Shown here in pieces: positions 44,305-53,334 of a stretch of 64,000 bases of DNA (the stretch's first letter is position 1; each line of letters begins with the position of its first letter). This stretch comes from JAISST01 sp050434145 (lineage in GTDB: Bacteria > Fusobacteriota > Fusobacteriia > Fusobacteriales > Fusobacteriaceae). The notes beneath the pieces were generated by a model. That model made no database searches. It had not been told where the DNA came from and saw only the letters and a program-made list of their open reading frames with translations. The translations under genes and the position numbers were made by a program. The stretch covers positions 1-64,000 of the forward strand of contig NZ_JBNPVX010000006.1 of assembly GCF_050434145.1 (NCBI RefSeq), given 5' to 3'.

Positions 44305-44739
44305 CTAAAAACCAAATATTCCCTTAGGTATCGGTACATTAAGCATAATTGCAAAGCAAAAATAAATTATTGCAACAGTCAAAACAGTGGTAATAATAAT
44401 GGTTTTTTTATTTTTTATTCCTAAAAAATTCATTGCTATTGGTAAGTAAAATATTGTTGTAATAATATAACCTAAAAATTTTACAAAAATAACGTAAATC
44501 CCAGAAAATAGAACAATTCCAATTAATTTATTGCGATCCATCTCATCTTTGTTCTTTTTTACAGTTTCTTTCTCTTTACATATTTCTATAGCATATAAAG
44601 TATTTAAAAAAATTAATACTCCAGATATTAACCGAGGAAATAGTCCGGCATCTTTTACCATAGAAAAAGATTGTATAAAAAACATTGAAGAAATAATATA
44701 TATCATAATAACAGCCATAAATTTATTCGTCTTTTTCAA
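44305..44739 (-). CDS. tctB: Tripartite tricarboxylate transporter small permease TctB, copy 2
   Basis: 144 residues with four hydrophobic segments and a charged loop EICKEKETVKKNKDEMDRNK. The last helix ends in MLNVPIPKGIFGF, typical of TctB. A TTG start at 44739 is preferred because GAGGTG lies five bases upstream; the upstream ATG at 44778 would add 13 residues and overlap the preceding gene. It lies between the chimeric gene and tctA copy 2. Confidence 0.85.
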   Translation of the reverse strand: MKKTNKFMAVIMIYIISSMFFIQSFSMVKDAGLFPRLISGVLIFLNTLYAIEICKEKETVKKNKDEMDRNKLIGIVLFSGIYVIFVKFLGYIITTIFYLPIAMNFLGIKNKKTIIITTVLTVAIIYFCFAIMLNVPIPKGIFGF

Positions 44740-44767
44740 TAGTTCACCTCTAAATAATAAAAATAAA

Positions 44768-45208
44768 TTACCATTCACCCTTTGCAGTTTCAGATTTTAA
44801 ATTTTCTTCAATTTCCCTGATAATCTGTGTAAAATTCTTTGAATCTAGATAGTTTAAAGGAAGATTTTGCGCTTTAGCCTTTTCTATAAATTCAGGATCT
44901 TCCAATGCTTTTTTTATTGCATTTTCTATTTTTGTAACATATTCATCTGGCATAGCAGCAGGAGCAGCTACTCCACCATTTTCAATTTGGGAAAAATCAA
45001 CAACACAACCAAAATCCTCCACAGAATACATTCCATTATTCATAGTCTTAACAAAATCGATATCATATTCTTTGTAAAAGTCATATGTTTTTTTAGCTAG
45101 CTTTACTGGATCTAAGTCTTCTTTTGGAAAATGTGACCAAAATGAATATGGTATTTTATCTACTGAAGAGCCTTCAATTGCAGCTTTTATTCTTTCTTTT
45201 TTATTCAT
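44768..45208 (-). pseudogene. Chimeric remnant: URO-D-family N-terminus fused in frame to a TctC C-terminus
   Basis: A 146-residue ORF made of two unrelated pieces. Residues 1 to about 78 (NKKERIKAAIEGSSVDKIP, SFWSHFPKEDLDP, KTMNNGMYSVEDFG) are the N-terminus of a uroporphyrinogen-decarboxylase/MtaA-family methyltransferase, normally about 340 residues. From about 79 on (VAAPAAMPDEYVTKIENAIK, ALEDPEFIEKAKAQNLP, YLDSKNFTQIIREIEE) it is the C-terminal lobe of a TctC binding protein, normally about 320 residues. The junction is near 44975. The simplest history is a deletion of about 1.5-2 kb. It has a GAGAGG site, no signal peptide and no complete domain, so it is probably non-functional. Confidence 0.8.
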
Positions 45209-45472
45209 AAAAATACCTCTCAATATAAAATAATTTTATTCTTTGCATGTACGAGTATATTATTATCCTATTTCCATAATAATTTCCAACATTTTTTATA
45301 TTTTAATAGGTACAACTATTTGATTGTACTTGTTAGATACCAAGTATTTTATGAAGTAAAATAAAAAATTTACTACAATAAAAATCTGTAAAATTATTAT
45401 TCCCTATTGAAAATATTTGAAATTACGTGTAAAATATTATTTGTAGTATTTCATAAAGTGGGTGAGTTAATT
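45209..45472. other. Divergent intergenic region
   Basis: No gene seen. It contains an inverted repeat, GTACAA (45310-45315) with TTGTAC (45324-45329), that could bind a LysR regulator, and the DUF1893 promoter at 45407-45435. Confidence 0.4.
45407..45435 (+). promoter_or_regulatory. Promoter of the DUF1893-ClC operon
   Basis: TTGAAA (45407-45412) and TAAAAT (45430-45435), 17-base spacer. Confidence 0.6.
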
Positions 45473-45904
45473 TTGAAAAAATTAAAAAAAGCAATAGAAA
45501 TATTAGAAAATGAAGATGTATCTTTTGTGTCTATTATTGATGAAGATGTTATCAAAGACAAAGCAATTGGTATCAAGCCAATATTTCAGAGAATAAAGTC
45601 AAATAAAAATTTTTTTAAAGATGCTGTAGTAGCTGATAAAATTATTGGAAAAGCAGCAGCGATGCTCCTTATTCATAGTGGAGTAAGCAAAGTATATGGT
45701 AAAATAATGAGTATCGAAGCAGTGAAAATATTTGATAAACACAATGTTTATTATGAATTTGGTGAAAAAGTTGATTTTATACACAATAGAGATAATACTG
45801 GACTTTGTCCAATGGAAGAAACAGTAAAACATATAGAATCACCAAGTGAAGTTTTTCTGCCGTTATCCAAAACTATTGATAGATTGATGTCTCAGAATAA
45901 ATAA
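45473..45904 (+). CDS. DUF1893 domain protein
   Basis: 143 residues. It matches my memory of DUF1893: GIKPIFQRIKSN, DAVVADKIIGKAAAMLLIHSG, VYGKIMSIEAVKIFDKHN, and NRDNTGLCPMEETVKHI. The CPMEE segment resembles the zinc-site cysteine motif of cytidine-deaminase-like folds, but only one such cysteine is present, so catalysis is uncertain. The start is TTG at 45473, with GGGTGAG upstream; no ATG is available. It precedes the ClC gene by 38 bases, suggesting joint expression. Function unknown. Confidence 0.8.
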   Translation: MKKLKKAIEILENEDVSFVSIIDEDVIKDKAIGIKPIFQRIKSNKNFFKDAVVADKIIGKAAAMLLIHSGVSKVYGKIMSIEAVKIFDKHNVYYEFGEKVDFIHNRDNTGLCPMEETVKHIESPSEVFLPLSKTIDRLMSQNK

Positions 45905-45942
45905 TTTTCATAGAATATTTATATTATAAGGATGTGAATGAT

Positions 45943-47505
45943 ATGAATCAGATTAATTCAGAAGAATATATTGAAGATAAGAATAAAAAAAAGGACTGGA
46001 GTTTATATGTCTTATGCTTATTAGTAGGAGTAGTAACTGGATTAATTGTCTCTTTTTATAGATGGATTTTACATTTAGTAGGAAATATAAGGGAACATTT
46101 TTTCGCCTCTCAAGATTTGAATAATCCACTAAAACTTTTTTTAGTATTAATTCTTTTTATATCAGTAGGTTTATTAATAAATTTTATTGGACAAAAATAT
46201 CCTAAAATATCAGGAAGTGGAATTCCTCAAGTTAAAGGGATATTAATGAAACAATTGAAATATGTGAAATGGCCTATAGAAATAGTTGCCAAATTTATTA
46301 CTGGTGTATTTGGAATTAGCTGTGGATTATCTTTAGGTAGAGAAGGACCTTCTGTTCAATTAGGCTCTTATATAGGTCATGGAATTTCAAAGTTATTTAA
46401 GAAAAACGAAATAACAGAAAGATATTTAGTAACTTGTGGTTCAAGTGCAGGGTTATCAGGAGCATTTGGAGCTCCGTTGGCAGGTGTAATATTCTCTTTG
46501 GAAGAATTGCATAGAATAATTACATCCAAATTACTTATTTGCACATTCATTGCAAGTATAGTAGCAGATTTTATAGGTAGAAGGTTTTTTGGAATGCAGA
46601 CAGCTTTCAATATCCAAGTTATTTATCCCAAAAATATAAATCCTTATTTTCATTTTGGGTTAATGATAATATTTGGAGTATTTATTGCATTTTTTGGAAA
46701 ATTATTTACATTGACTTTAATAAAAACTCAAGATATTTTTAAAGGAATAAAATTATCAAAAAATATAAAGATTTCTTTTGTAATGGTAATATCATTTATA
46801 CTTTGCTTTATTTTACCAGAAGTGACTGGAGGTGGGCACGAACTAGCTGAGGGACTAGCAAAATATAATCAAATGTTTTATTTTTTAATAATAATATTTG
46901 TAATAAAATTACTATTTACAGCAATATCTTATGCTACAGGTTTTGCTGGTGGTATATTTTTACCAATGTTAGTATTGGGAGCAATTTTAGGAAAAATATA
47001 TGCTATGATACTAATGAACATTTTGAACCTAGGTCCAGAATATATACCACATTATATAATATTGGGAATGGCAGCATTCTTCGTAGCAGTGGTAAAAGCC
47101 CCACTTACTGGAACAATCTTAATATTAGAGATGACAGGTGGATTTGAGCATTTATTAGCTCTTGCAACAGTATCAGTAGTGACATACTATGTAACATCAT
47201 TACTTCATTTAGAACCAATTTATGAAATTTTATATGAAAGAATGGAAAAAGATTCATGTGAGATAAAAAAAGATTGTGATAGAGTGATAATAAATATTCC
47301 AGTAAAGCATAACTCTCTTTTGGATGACAAGCTTATCTCAGAGGTGCATTGGGCAACTGATATTTTAGTAGTGACAATTTTACGTGATAAAGAAGAACTG
47401 ATACCAAATGGTGATACGAGGATAGAAGAAGGGGATGTGGTAACAATACTTGTACCTAAGTCAAAAGTTGATAATATGAAAGCAGAATTATTTAAATTAG
47501 GATAA
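45943..47505 (+). CDS. ClC-family chloride/proton antiporter with TrkA-C domain
   Basis: 520 residues. About 450 residues of ClC membrane core contain the ion-path motifs GSGIPQ (near 90), GREGPSVQLG (near 133, with the gating glutamate) and GFAGGIFLP (near 330). The internal proton glutamate is conserved in FSLEELH. GREGP, not GREGM/T, argues against a fluoride-specific ClC. The C-terminal 80 residues form a TrkA-C (RCK-C) ligand-binding domain, HWATDILVVTILRDKEELIP to GDVVTILVP. It exchanges chloride for protons, probably in acid or volume stress. Confidence 0.93.
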   Translation: MNQINSEEYIEDKNKKKDWSLYVLCLLVGVVTGLIVSFYRWILHLVGNIREHFFASQDLNNPLKLFLVLILFISVGLLINFIGQKYPKISGSGIPQVKGILMKQLKYVKWPIEIVAKFITGVFGISCGLSLGREGPSVQLGSYIGHGISKLFKKNEITERYLVTCGSSAGLSGAFGAPLAGVIFSLEELHRIITSKLLICTFIASIVADFIGRRFFGMQTAFNIQVIYPKNINPYFHFGLMIIFGVFIAFFGKLFTLTLIKTQDIFKGIKLSKNIKISFVMVISFILCFILPEVTGGGHELAEGLAKYNQMFYFLIIIFVIKLLFTAISYATGFAGGIFLPMLVLGAILGKIYAMILMNILNLGPEYIPHYIILGMAAFFVAVVKAPLTGTILILEMTGGFEHLLALATVSVVTYYVTSLLHLEPIYEILYERMEKDSCEIKKDCDRVIINIPVKHNSLLDDKLISEVHWATDILVVTILRDKEELIPNGDTRIEEGDVVTILVPKSKVDNMKAELFKLG

Positions 47506-47560
47506 AAAATCTGCAATTAAATATATAATACCAAAATATAAGAATAAGAAGGAGACTAAC

Positions 47561-49036
47561 ATGACAAAATTTGATCCAAGAAAATATGAAAAAACAATAA
47601 AATTAATTTTTTTAAAGGCAGTAAATGACTTGTTCCCAAATTCAAAAGTCTTAATAGAACATTCTTTAAATAATGGAGTATATGGTGAAATACAAAGAAA
47701 AGATAATGAAGAAATAACAGAAGAAGAATTATTAAAGGTAACTGCAAGAATGCGAGAAATAATTGAAGAAAATTATCCAATTAATTTGGTGGTTAATGAC
47801 TGTGAAAAACTAAAATTAACCTCTCATGATATAAAAAGGGAAGACGTAAGGATGCTTATAGATAATAGTGGATTAATTAATATTTATGAATATGAAATTG
47901 ATTCTTATCATGACTATATTTATGGAAAACCTTATAATAGTACTGGAGATGTAGATCTATTTCATTTGAGTAAATACAATGGTGGTTTTATATTAAAATA
48001 TCCTATTAAAAATATAGACGAAATTCCAATAGAAATAGATAATCCAAAAATGGCAAAAGTTTTTCAAGAAACTGGGCAATGGGAAAGAATTCTAGGTGTC
48101 TCTACAATAGGATACCTTAATGAAAAAATATTAAAAAGTAAAGCTGAAATAGGGGAGTTGATCCGTATTAATGAGGCTTTGCATCATAAAAACATTGCTA
48201 AGATAGCAGGTGAAATTACTGATAACAGGGAAATAAAATTAATTACAATAGCAGGTCCATCTTCTTCAGGAAAAACTACATTTAGTAAAAGGTTATATAT
48301 ACATTTGAAAGCTAATGAAGTTAATCCAATAATTATTTCTTTGGATAACTATTATATTGGTAGAAATAATGTGCCATTGGATGAAGAAGGTAATAAAGAC
48401 TTTGAAACAATAGAAGCTTTGGATTTGGACCTATTAAATCAAAATTTAAGAGATTTAATTGCTGGAAAAGAAGTTGAAATACCAAGATATAATTTTGTTA
48501 CAGGTAATAGAGAAGCAACTGGTGAAATGATGAGAATGCCAGAAAATGGGTTGATAATTATTGAAGGAATTCATGGACTGAATGAGAGATTGAGTTTTGA
48601 GATTCCAAAGAAAAATAAATATAAGATATACATTAGTTGCTTGACCCAGTTAAACATTGATAATCATAATAGAATTGGCACAAGTGATGTGAGGTTGATA
48701 AGAAGATTGACAAGGGATAGCATGTCTCGTGCAACACATGTGGAGGATACTTTGGACATGTGGAAATCAGTAAGAAGAGGTGAAGAGAAATATATTTTCC
48801 CATTTCAAGAGGAGGCAGATATCATATTTAATTCTAATTTAGTATATGAATTAGGAGTATTAAAAAGTTATGCAAGTAAAGAATTGATAAAAGTAAAGAT
48901 CAATAGTCCTTATTATAAAGAAGCCAAAAGATTGCTTCAATTGCTAAACTGTTTCCTAGATATAGATAGTAGGTTAGTACCAGATGATTCCATATTAAAG
49001 GAATTTATTGGAGATAGTATTTTTTATAGATATTAA
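47561..49036 (+). CDS. Uridine-kinase-like nucleoside kinase with N-terminal ThrRS-like domains
   Basis: 491 residues. The N-terminal half (about 1-200) resembles the TGS/second additional domain of threonyl-tRNA synthetase, as in a known group of bacterial nucleoside kinases. The kinase domain has the P-loop AGPSSSGKTTFSKRLY near 230, IISLDNYYIGRNNVPLDEEG, FVTGNREATGEMMRM and the IIIEGIHGLN motif. It phosphorylates uridine, cytidine or a related nucleoside, or another small substrate. GGAG precedes the ATG. It is followed by a terminator at 49122. Confidence 0.88.
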   Translation: MTKFDPRKYEKTIKLIFLKAVNDLFPNSKVLIEHSLNNGVYGEIQRKDNEEITEEELLKVTARMREIIEENYPINLVVNDCEKLKLTSHDIKREDVRMLIDNSGLINIYEYEIDSYHDYIYGKPYNSTGDVDLFHLSKYNGGFILKYPIKNIDEIPIEIDNPKMAKVFQETGQWERILGVSTIGYLNEKILKSKAEIGELIRINEALHHKNIAKIAGEITDNREIKLITIAGPSSSGKTTFSKRLYIHLKANEVNPIIISLDNYYIGRNNVPLDEEGNKDFETIEALDLDLLNQNLRDLIAGKEVEIPRYNFVTGNREATGEMMRMPENGLIIIEGIHGLNERLSFEIPKKNKYKIYISCLTQLNIDNHNRIGTSDVRLIRRLTRDSMSRATHVEDTLDMWKSVRRGEEKYIFPFQEEADIIFNSNLVYELGVLKSYASKELIKVKINSPYYKEAKRLLQLLNCFLDIDSRLVPDDSILKEFIGDSIFYRY

Positions 49037-49386
49037 ATTGATTATTAAAAATATCATTATATGAAATAATGTGAAGCTAAGAAGATATAATTAAAAAAAT
49101 AATGGACTTGATGAGTATTATAAAGTACATCCTAGATATTAAGTAAATATTTTGTGATGTACTTTTTATATATTAAATAAAAATCTTAGTTTTTATGTAT
49201 GATCTAAAAATTGTAACAAATTATGTTAAACATAAAAAGTTGTACATGTTATAATAGATTTTTTACTTATAAAAATTTATTAATCTATATTTATAAAAAT
49301 ATCCTTAATATAAATAATAAAGACATTTAAAAAAAAAAGAATTTATGATATAATTTCCTTTAGTAATGATAAACTAGGTGAATAAA
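49037..49386. other. 350-base intergenic region
   Basis: Apart from the terminator at 49122-49168 and a TATAAT at 49349-49354 (poor -35) before the DUF374 gene, I see nothing. Very AT-rich, no ORF of note. Confidence 0.5.
49122..49168 (+). terminator. Intrinsic terminator of the nucleoside kinase gene
   Basis: AAAGTACATC (49122-49131) pairs with GATGTACTTT (49156-49165) around a 24-base AT-rich loop, followed by T's. Confidence 0.75.
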
Positions 49387-50034
49387 ATGAGTGATGAAAA
49401 AAAAAGAAAGAAATACAGATTATATGGAACATGGCTCTATTTTGTTTTGAAAATAATAATGTGTACTTTAAAGATTAAAGTAATCAAAAGTTCTGAATTT
49501 CAAGAAAATGTCGAAAGCTATGTATTTGGATTTTGGCATGATAAACTAGTGATACCAACAATAGTCTTAAGAAAAGTGGAAAAGCGTGCAGTATTAGCCA
49601 GTCCATCAAAAGATGGGGAATTAATCTCTGTACCATTAGAAAAATTTGGATTTGAAATGATAAGGGGATCTTCAGGAGAAAATTCTACTTCTAGTGTGTT
49701 ATCTTTGATGAGATATTTAAAAAAAGGTTATAATATAGGTACACCATTAGATGGACCTAAAGGTCCATCACATAAAGCAAAACCTGGAATGCTTTATTTG
49801 GCACAAAAAAGTGGAAAAGCAATCATTCCTATAGGTGGTGCATACAAAAGTAAATGGATTCTAACAAAAACTTGGGATAAATTTCAAATTCCAAAGCCTT
49901 TTACGACAATGGTATGTATACTAGGAGAACCTATTTTTGTACCTAAAAATGGTGACATAGAAGAATATAAAAAAATAATAGAAATAAAGTTAAATGAAAT
50001 AGATGAAGAAAGCAAATTATATTTTCAAAAATAG
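49387..50034 (+). CDS. DUF374 lysophospholipid-acyltransferase-like protein
   Basis: 215 residues. An N-terminal hydrophobic segment anchors it (LYFVLKIIMCTLKIKVI). It matches DUF374: VFGFWHDKLVIPTI (a divergent acyltransferase HxxxxD), ASPSKDGELISVPLEKFGF, IRGSSGENSTSSVLSLMRYL, and GTPLDGPKGPSHKAKPGML. Such proteins are thought to acylate lipids, possibly lipid A precursors. Start 49387 is preferred over the GTG at 49378, which overlaps the AGGTGA site. metG follows after 53 bases. Confidence 0.87.
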   Translation: MSDEKKRKKYRLYGTWLYFVLKIIMCTLKIKVIKSSEFQENVESYVFGFWHDKLVIPTIVLRKVEKRAVLASPSKDGELISVPLEKFGFEMIRGSSGENSTSSVLSLMRYLKKGYNIGTPLDGPKGPSHKAKPGMLYLAQKSGKAIIPIGGAYKSKWILTKTWDKFQIPKPFTTMVCILGEPIFVPKNGDIEEYKKIIEIKLNEIDEESKLYFQK

Positions 50035-50090
50035 GAGGCTTAACACAATATAAGGATTGAAATACCCAGATATTGTGTAGAAATATTATG
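50034..50090 (+). promoter_or_regulatory. metG leader: AGGAGG separated from ATG by a hairpin
   Basis: AGGAGG (50034-50039) is 48 bases from the ATG (50088). Between them ACACAATAT (50043-50051) pairs perfectly with ATATTGTGT (50070-50078). No other ribosome site is near the ATG. Folding would bring the site to within about 13 bases of the start. Confidence 0.5.
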
Positions 50091-52016
50091 AAAAAAAATT
50101 TTTATATTACAACACCAATTTATTATGTAAATGGGGATCCACATGTAGGGACGGCATACACAACAATAGCTTGTGATGTATTAGCAAGATATAAAAAAAC
50201 TATGGGATATGATGTGACTTTTCTTACTGGATTAGATGAACATGGGCAAAAAATAGAAGAGGCAGCAAAAGAAAATGGATGTACTCCACAAGAGTGGACA
50301 GATAGAATGGCTCCAAAATTTTTAGAATTATGGAAATTATTAAATATAGAAAATGATGATTTTATAAGGACAACAGAAGATAGACATAAAAAAACAGTAA
50401 AAAAAATATTAGAAAAAGTAAATGAAAATGGAGATATATATTTAGGAGAATATGAAGGTAAATATTGTGTATCTTGTGAAACATATGTACCAGAGAATCA
50501 GATAATAGGAGAAGATTGTTGTCCTAGTTGTGGGAAAAAATTGAGAGTAATAAAAGAAGAGTCGTATTTTTTCAAAATGTCAAAATATCAAGATGCTTTA
50601 TTGGAACATATAGAAAAAAATCAAAACTTCATACTGCCAAAATCAAGAAGGAATGAAGTTATATCATTTATAAAACAAGGGTTACAAGATTTATCAATCT
50701 CAAGAAATACGTTCACGTGGGGAATTCCAATAAAATTTGCGCCAGGGCATATTACCTATGTATGGTTTGATGCATTGGTAAATTATATTACAGCTGTTGG
50801 ATACGAAAATAATCCTAAAAAATTTCAAGAAGTATGGAATAATGGTGAAGTAGTTCATATGGTAGGAAAGGATATAGTGAGATTTCATGCTATCATTTGG
50901 CCTTGTATGCTTTTATCTGCAGGAATAAAATTACCAGAAAGCATTGTAGCTCATGGATGGTGGACATCTGAAGGAGATAAAATGAGTAAATCTAAAGGGA
51001 ATGTAGTTTACCCTGCTGATGAAGTGGCAAAATATGGATTAGACCCATTTAGATATTATTTACTAAGAGAAGTACAATTTGGAAATGATGGAGATTATTC
51101 TACAAAAAATGTTATCAATAGAATCAACGCAGATCTGGCCAATGATTTAGGAAACCTGTTAAACAGAACTTTAGGTATGTATCACAAATATTTTGATGGT
51201 ACCATTGTAAATAGTGATGCCATAGAACCAATTGATAATGAAATCTATTTATTGTGGGATGAAATATTAAAAGAATTAAAAGTAAATATGGAAATATCCC
51301 AATTTTCAAAGGCTTTGGAAGGGATATGGAAATTTATTTCTAGAATGAACAAATATATTGATGAAACAGCACCTTGGTTATTAATAAAAGATGAAGCTAA
51401 AAAATTAAGATTGGCTAAAGTAATGAATAATTTAGTGAATTCTTTATATAAAATAGCAGTATTAATTTATCCATATATGCCGGGATCAGCTCAAAAAATA
51501 TGGGATCAATTGGGAGTAAATAGTCAAGTAAGAGATGCTAAAATTAATGATATAAGTTCTAGATGGGATTTGTTTGCATTAGGACATAAATTAGGTAATG
51601 CTAGTCCTATTTTTCCTAGAATAGATGCAGAAGCAATTGAAAAAGAAAATAAAAAAAATAATATTAATCCAGAGTTGCAAATAGAAAATGCTATATCTAT
51701 AGATGATTTTGCAAAAGTTAATCTATCTGTAGTAGAGATATTGGATGTAGTTCCAGTAGAAGGTTCTAACAAATTATTGAAATTTAAAGTTGCATTGGAT
51801 GACCATGTGAGGCAGATAGTATCTGGGATAGCTAAATATTACCCTGATCCCAAAGAATTAATTGGGAAAAAAATTCTTGCAGTAGTTAATCTAAAACCTG
51901 TAAAATTAAAAGGTGAGTTATCACAAGGAATGCTTTTGACCACTGAAGATAAGAAAAATGGTGTAAAAATAATAGAGGTAAATAAAAAAATTGAATTAAA
52001 TGCAAAAATAAGTTAA
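50088..52016 (+). CDS. metG: Methionyl-tRNA synthetase with C-terminal tRNA-binding domain
   Basis: 642 residues. The class I HIGH motif appears as PHVGTAYT near residue 15, and KMSKSKGN lies near 300. Four zinc cysteines (CVSC, CPSC) are in the connective peptide near 130-150. The anticodon domain is about 390-510. The C-terminal 100 residues are a Trbp111-like tRNA-binding domain (VEILDVVPVEGSNKLLKFKV, VVNLKPVKLKGELSQGM). It charges tRNA-Met in the cytosol. The ATG at 50088 fits the conserved YITTPIYYVNGDPH start; its spacing from AGGAGG is odd (see leader entry). Confidence 0.96.
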   Translation: MKKNFYITTPIYYVNGDPHVGTAYTTIACDVLARYKKTMGYDVTFLTGLDEHGQKIEEAAKENGCTPQEWTDRMAPKFLELWKLLNIENDDFIRTTEDRHKKTVKKILEKVNENGDIYLGEYEGKYCVSCETYVPENQIIGEDCCPSCGKKLRVIKEESYFFKMSKYQDALLEHIEKNQNFILPKSRRNEVISFIKQGLQDLSISRNTFTWGIPIKFAPGHITYVWFDALVNYITAVGYENNPKKFQEVWNNGEVVHMVGKDIVRFHAIIWPCMLLSAGIKLPESIVAHGWWTSEGDKMSKSKGNVVYPADEVAKYGLDPFRYYLLREVQFGNDGDYSTKNVINRINADLANDLGNLLNRTLGMYHKYFDGTIVNSDAIEPIDNEIYLLWDEILKELKVNMEISQFSKALEGIWKFISRMNKYIDETAPWLLIKDEAKKLRLAKVMNNLVNSLYKIAVLIYPYMPGSAQKIWDQLGVNSQVRDAKINDISSRWDLFALGHKLGNASPIFPRIDAEAIEKENKKNNINPELQIENAISIDDFAKVNLSVVEILDVVPVEGSNKLLKFKVALDDHVRQIVSGIAKYYPDPKELIGKKILAVVNLKPVKLKGELSQGMLLTTEDKKNGVKIIEVNKKIELNAKIS

Positions 52017-52028
52017 AAGTAATATTAA

Positions 52029-52062
52029 AAGGTGTAATGGATTCAAAAATTTCTTACACCTT
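52029..52062 (+). terminator. Hairpin after metG
   Basis: AAGGTGTAA (52029-52037) pairs with TTACACCTT (52054-52062); the tail is only moderately T-rich, so it may act with the next hairpin. Confidence 0.6.
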
Positions 52063-52076
52063 ATTAATTTTTATTT

Positions 52077-52106
52077 AATAAAAAAACTGCTCGCAAGAGC
52101 AGTTTT
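52077..52106. terminator. Bidirectional terminator between metG and the cold-shock gene
   Basis: A perfect 10-bp stem, AAAACTGCTC (52083-52092), GCAA loop, GAGCAGTTTT (52097-52106). The minus side has a long T run and terminates the cold-shock gene. Confidence 0.9.
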
Positions 52107-52190
52107 ACCATAAGAAAATTTCAATATTTATTATATAGAGTTGAAAATCTATTATATATCCAATGAAAAATTCAATAACTTGTTAGATAA

Positions 52191-52388
52191 TTATGCTACA
52201 GTTACGTCAACAGCCATAGGACCTTTTTGTCCATCAGTTACATTGAAATTTACATTTTGGCCTTCTTCTAAAGATTTAAAACCTTCTCCAGCTATACCAG
52301 AAAAGTGGATGAAATAATCCTTTCCATCTTCACCAGTGATAAAACCAAACCCTTTGTCTTTGTTAAACCATTTTACAGTACCTTTCAT
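52191..52388 (-). CDS. Cold-shock protein (CspA family)
   Basis: 65 residues, a single cold-shock domain. RNP1 is KGFGFITG and RNP2 is YFIHFSGI (usually VFVHFSAI), with the start MKGTVKWFNKDKGFGF. It is an RNA chaperone. It has a strong promoter at 52510-52538 and a leader of about 115 bases, as is usual for cold-shock mRNAs, and ends at the hairpin at 52077-52106. AGG precedes the ATG. Confidence 0.96.
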   Translation of the reverse strand: MKGTVKWFNKDKGFGFITGEDGKDYFIHFSGIAGEGFKSLEEGQNVNFNVTDGQKGPMAVDVTVA

Positions 52389-52509
52389 TACTATACTACC
52401 TCCAAAATTAATAATTCTAGTTCTAATCTTGAAGAATTCAATAAAACTCGTAGCAGCTACTTTTACCCTAACACTTTATTAAAATCTAACAATATGAACT
52501 TCAATCAGC

Positions 52510-52538
52510 ATTATACATTAGAGTTGGAACATAATCAA
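52510..52538 (-). promoter_or_regulatory. Sigma-70 promoter of the cold-shock gene
   Basis: Minus-strand TTGATT (plus 52533-52538) and TATAAT (plus 52510-52515), 17-base spacer. Confidence 0.78.
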
Positions 52539-52573
52539 GAGTTTTTTTGAAAAAATAAATATTTTTATAAAAT

Positions 52574-53212
52574 TTATTTATTTACATCAGTATAACTATA
52601 TAATGTATATTTGGAAATACCAAAATATTTCGATACTTTATCACCAGATTTGGTTATTAAAAATGCGCCAGCTTTATTTAGAAAATCAATAGCAGCTATT
52701 TTTTCATCTTTTGTCATGAGAGCAGCAGGCTTTCCGATTAGAGCAATAGACTTTTCTAATAATTCGTCCAATAAATCATTCACATTTTGTGGAATTTCAG
52801 TAGGAGTATCATTAGAAGGTTTTTCAACAGAAATTAAGGATTGAATTGCATTGTCCACTGCTAAAAGACTGGTAATATCATAATTAACTGACAAGATATA
52901 TTTTACTTTTTTATGCTCTTCATCAGCAAAATATAAGGTGCTTGATTTTAAAATACGTCCATCTTTTGTTTTAGTGAGGTAATTAAGATTGTCTGTAAGC
53001 TCATTAATATCACGAGATAGAGTTTCTAACACAATTTGTGAAGGCCCTTGCCCCAATTGTCTGTTACTTACATGACCATTTTCAATATAAACAATTGTAT
53101 TCTCTAGATGGTCTTTTTCCAAGTCATGGATAACAATTTCACAATTACTACCAAAATGTTTTGCAAAACTAAGAGCAATTTTTTTTAGAGTGTCAAAATT
53201 TGCGATTTCCAT
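52574..53212 (-). CDS. YheO-like PAS/HTH transcriptional regulator
   Basis: 212 residues. The N-terminal YheO-like PAS domain (about 5-115) includes FGSNCEIVIHDLEKDHLENT, GQGPSQIVLETL and VKYILSVNYDITSL. A C-terminal helix-turn-helix (about 155-210) includes MTKDEKIAAIDFLNKAGAF and the recognition-type KYFGISKYTLYSY. Relatives such as DauR regulate amino-acid catabolism. It diverges from the riboswitch-controlled purine genes, so it may act on them. ATG at 53212 with AAGGAG upstream was chosen over a start at 53344 that would lie in the promoter. Confidence 0.87.
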   Translation of the reverse strand: MEIANFDTLKKIALSFAKHFGSNCEIVIHDLEKDHLENTIVYIENGHVSNRQLGQGPSQIVLETLSRDINELTDNLNYLTKTKDGRILKSSTLYFADEEHKKVKYILSVNYDITSLLAVDNAIQSLISVEKPSNDTPTEIPQNVNDLLDELLEKSIALIGKPAALMTKDEKIAAIDFLNKAGAFLITKSGDKVSKYFGISKYTLYSYTDVNK

Positions 53213-53334
53213 AATATTATCTATCTCCTTTATAAATTTATAATTAACTGTAAGAGCATCAAGTGAGAAAATTTCTGAAAAATATGAATTACTTGAGAAA
53301 TTCAAAATTTTTACTGAAATTACTAGTTCAATTA

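Noticed and set aside
45943..47505. Fluoride exporter of the ClC-F type, with a fluoride riboswitch
   Set aside because: The motif is GREGP and not GREGM/T, and the leader has no fluoride aptamer core.
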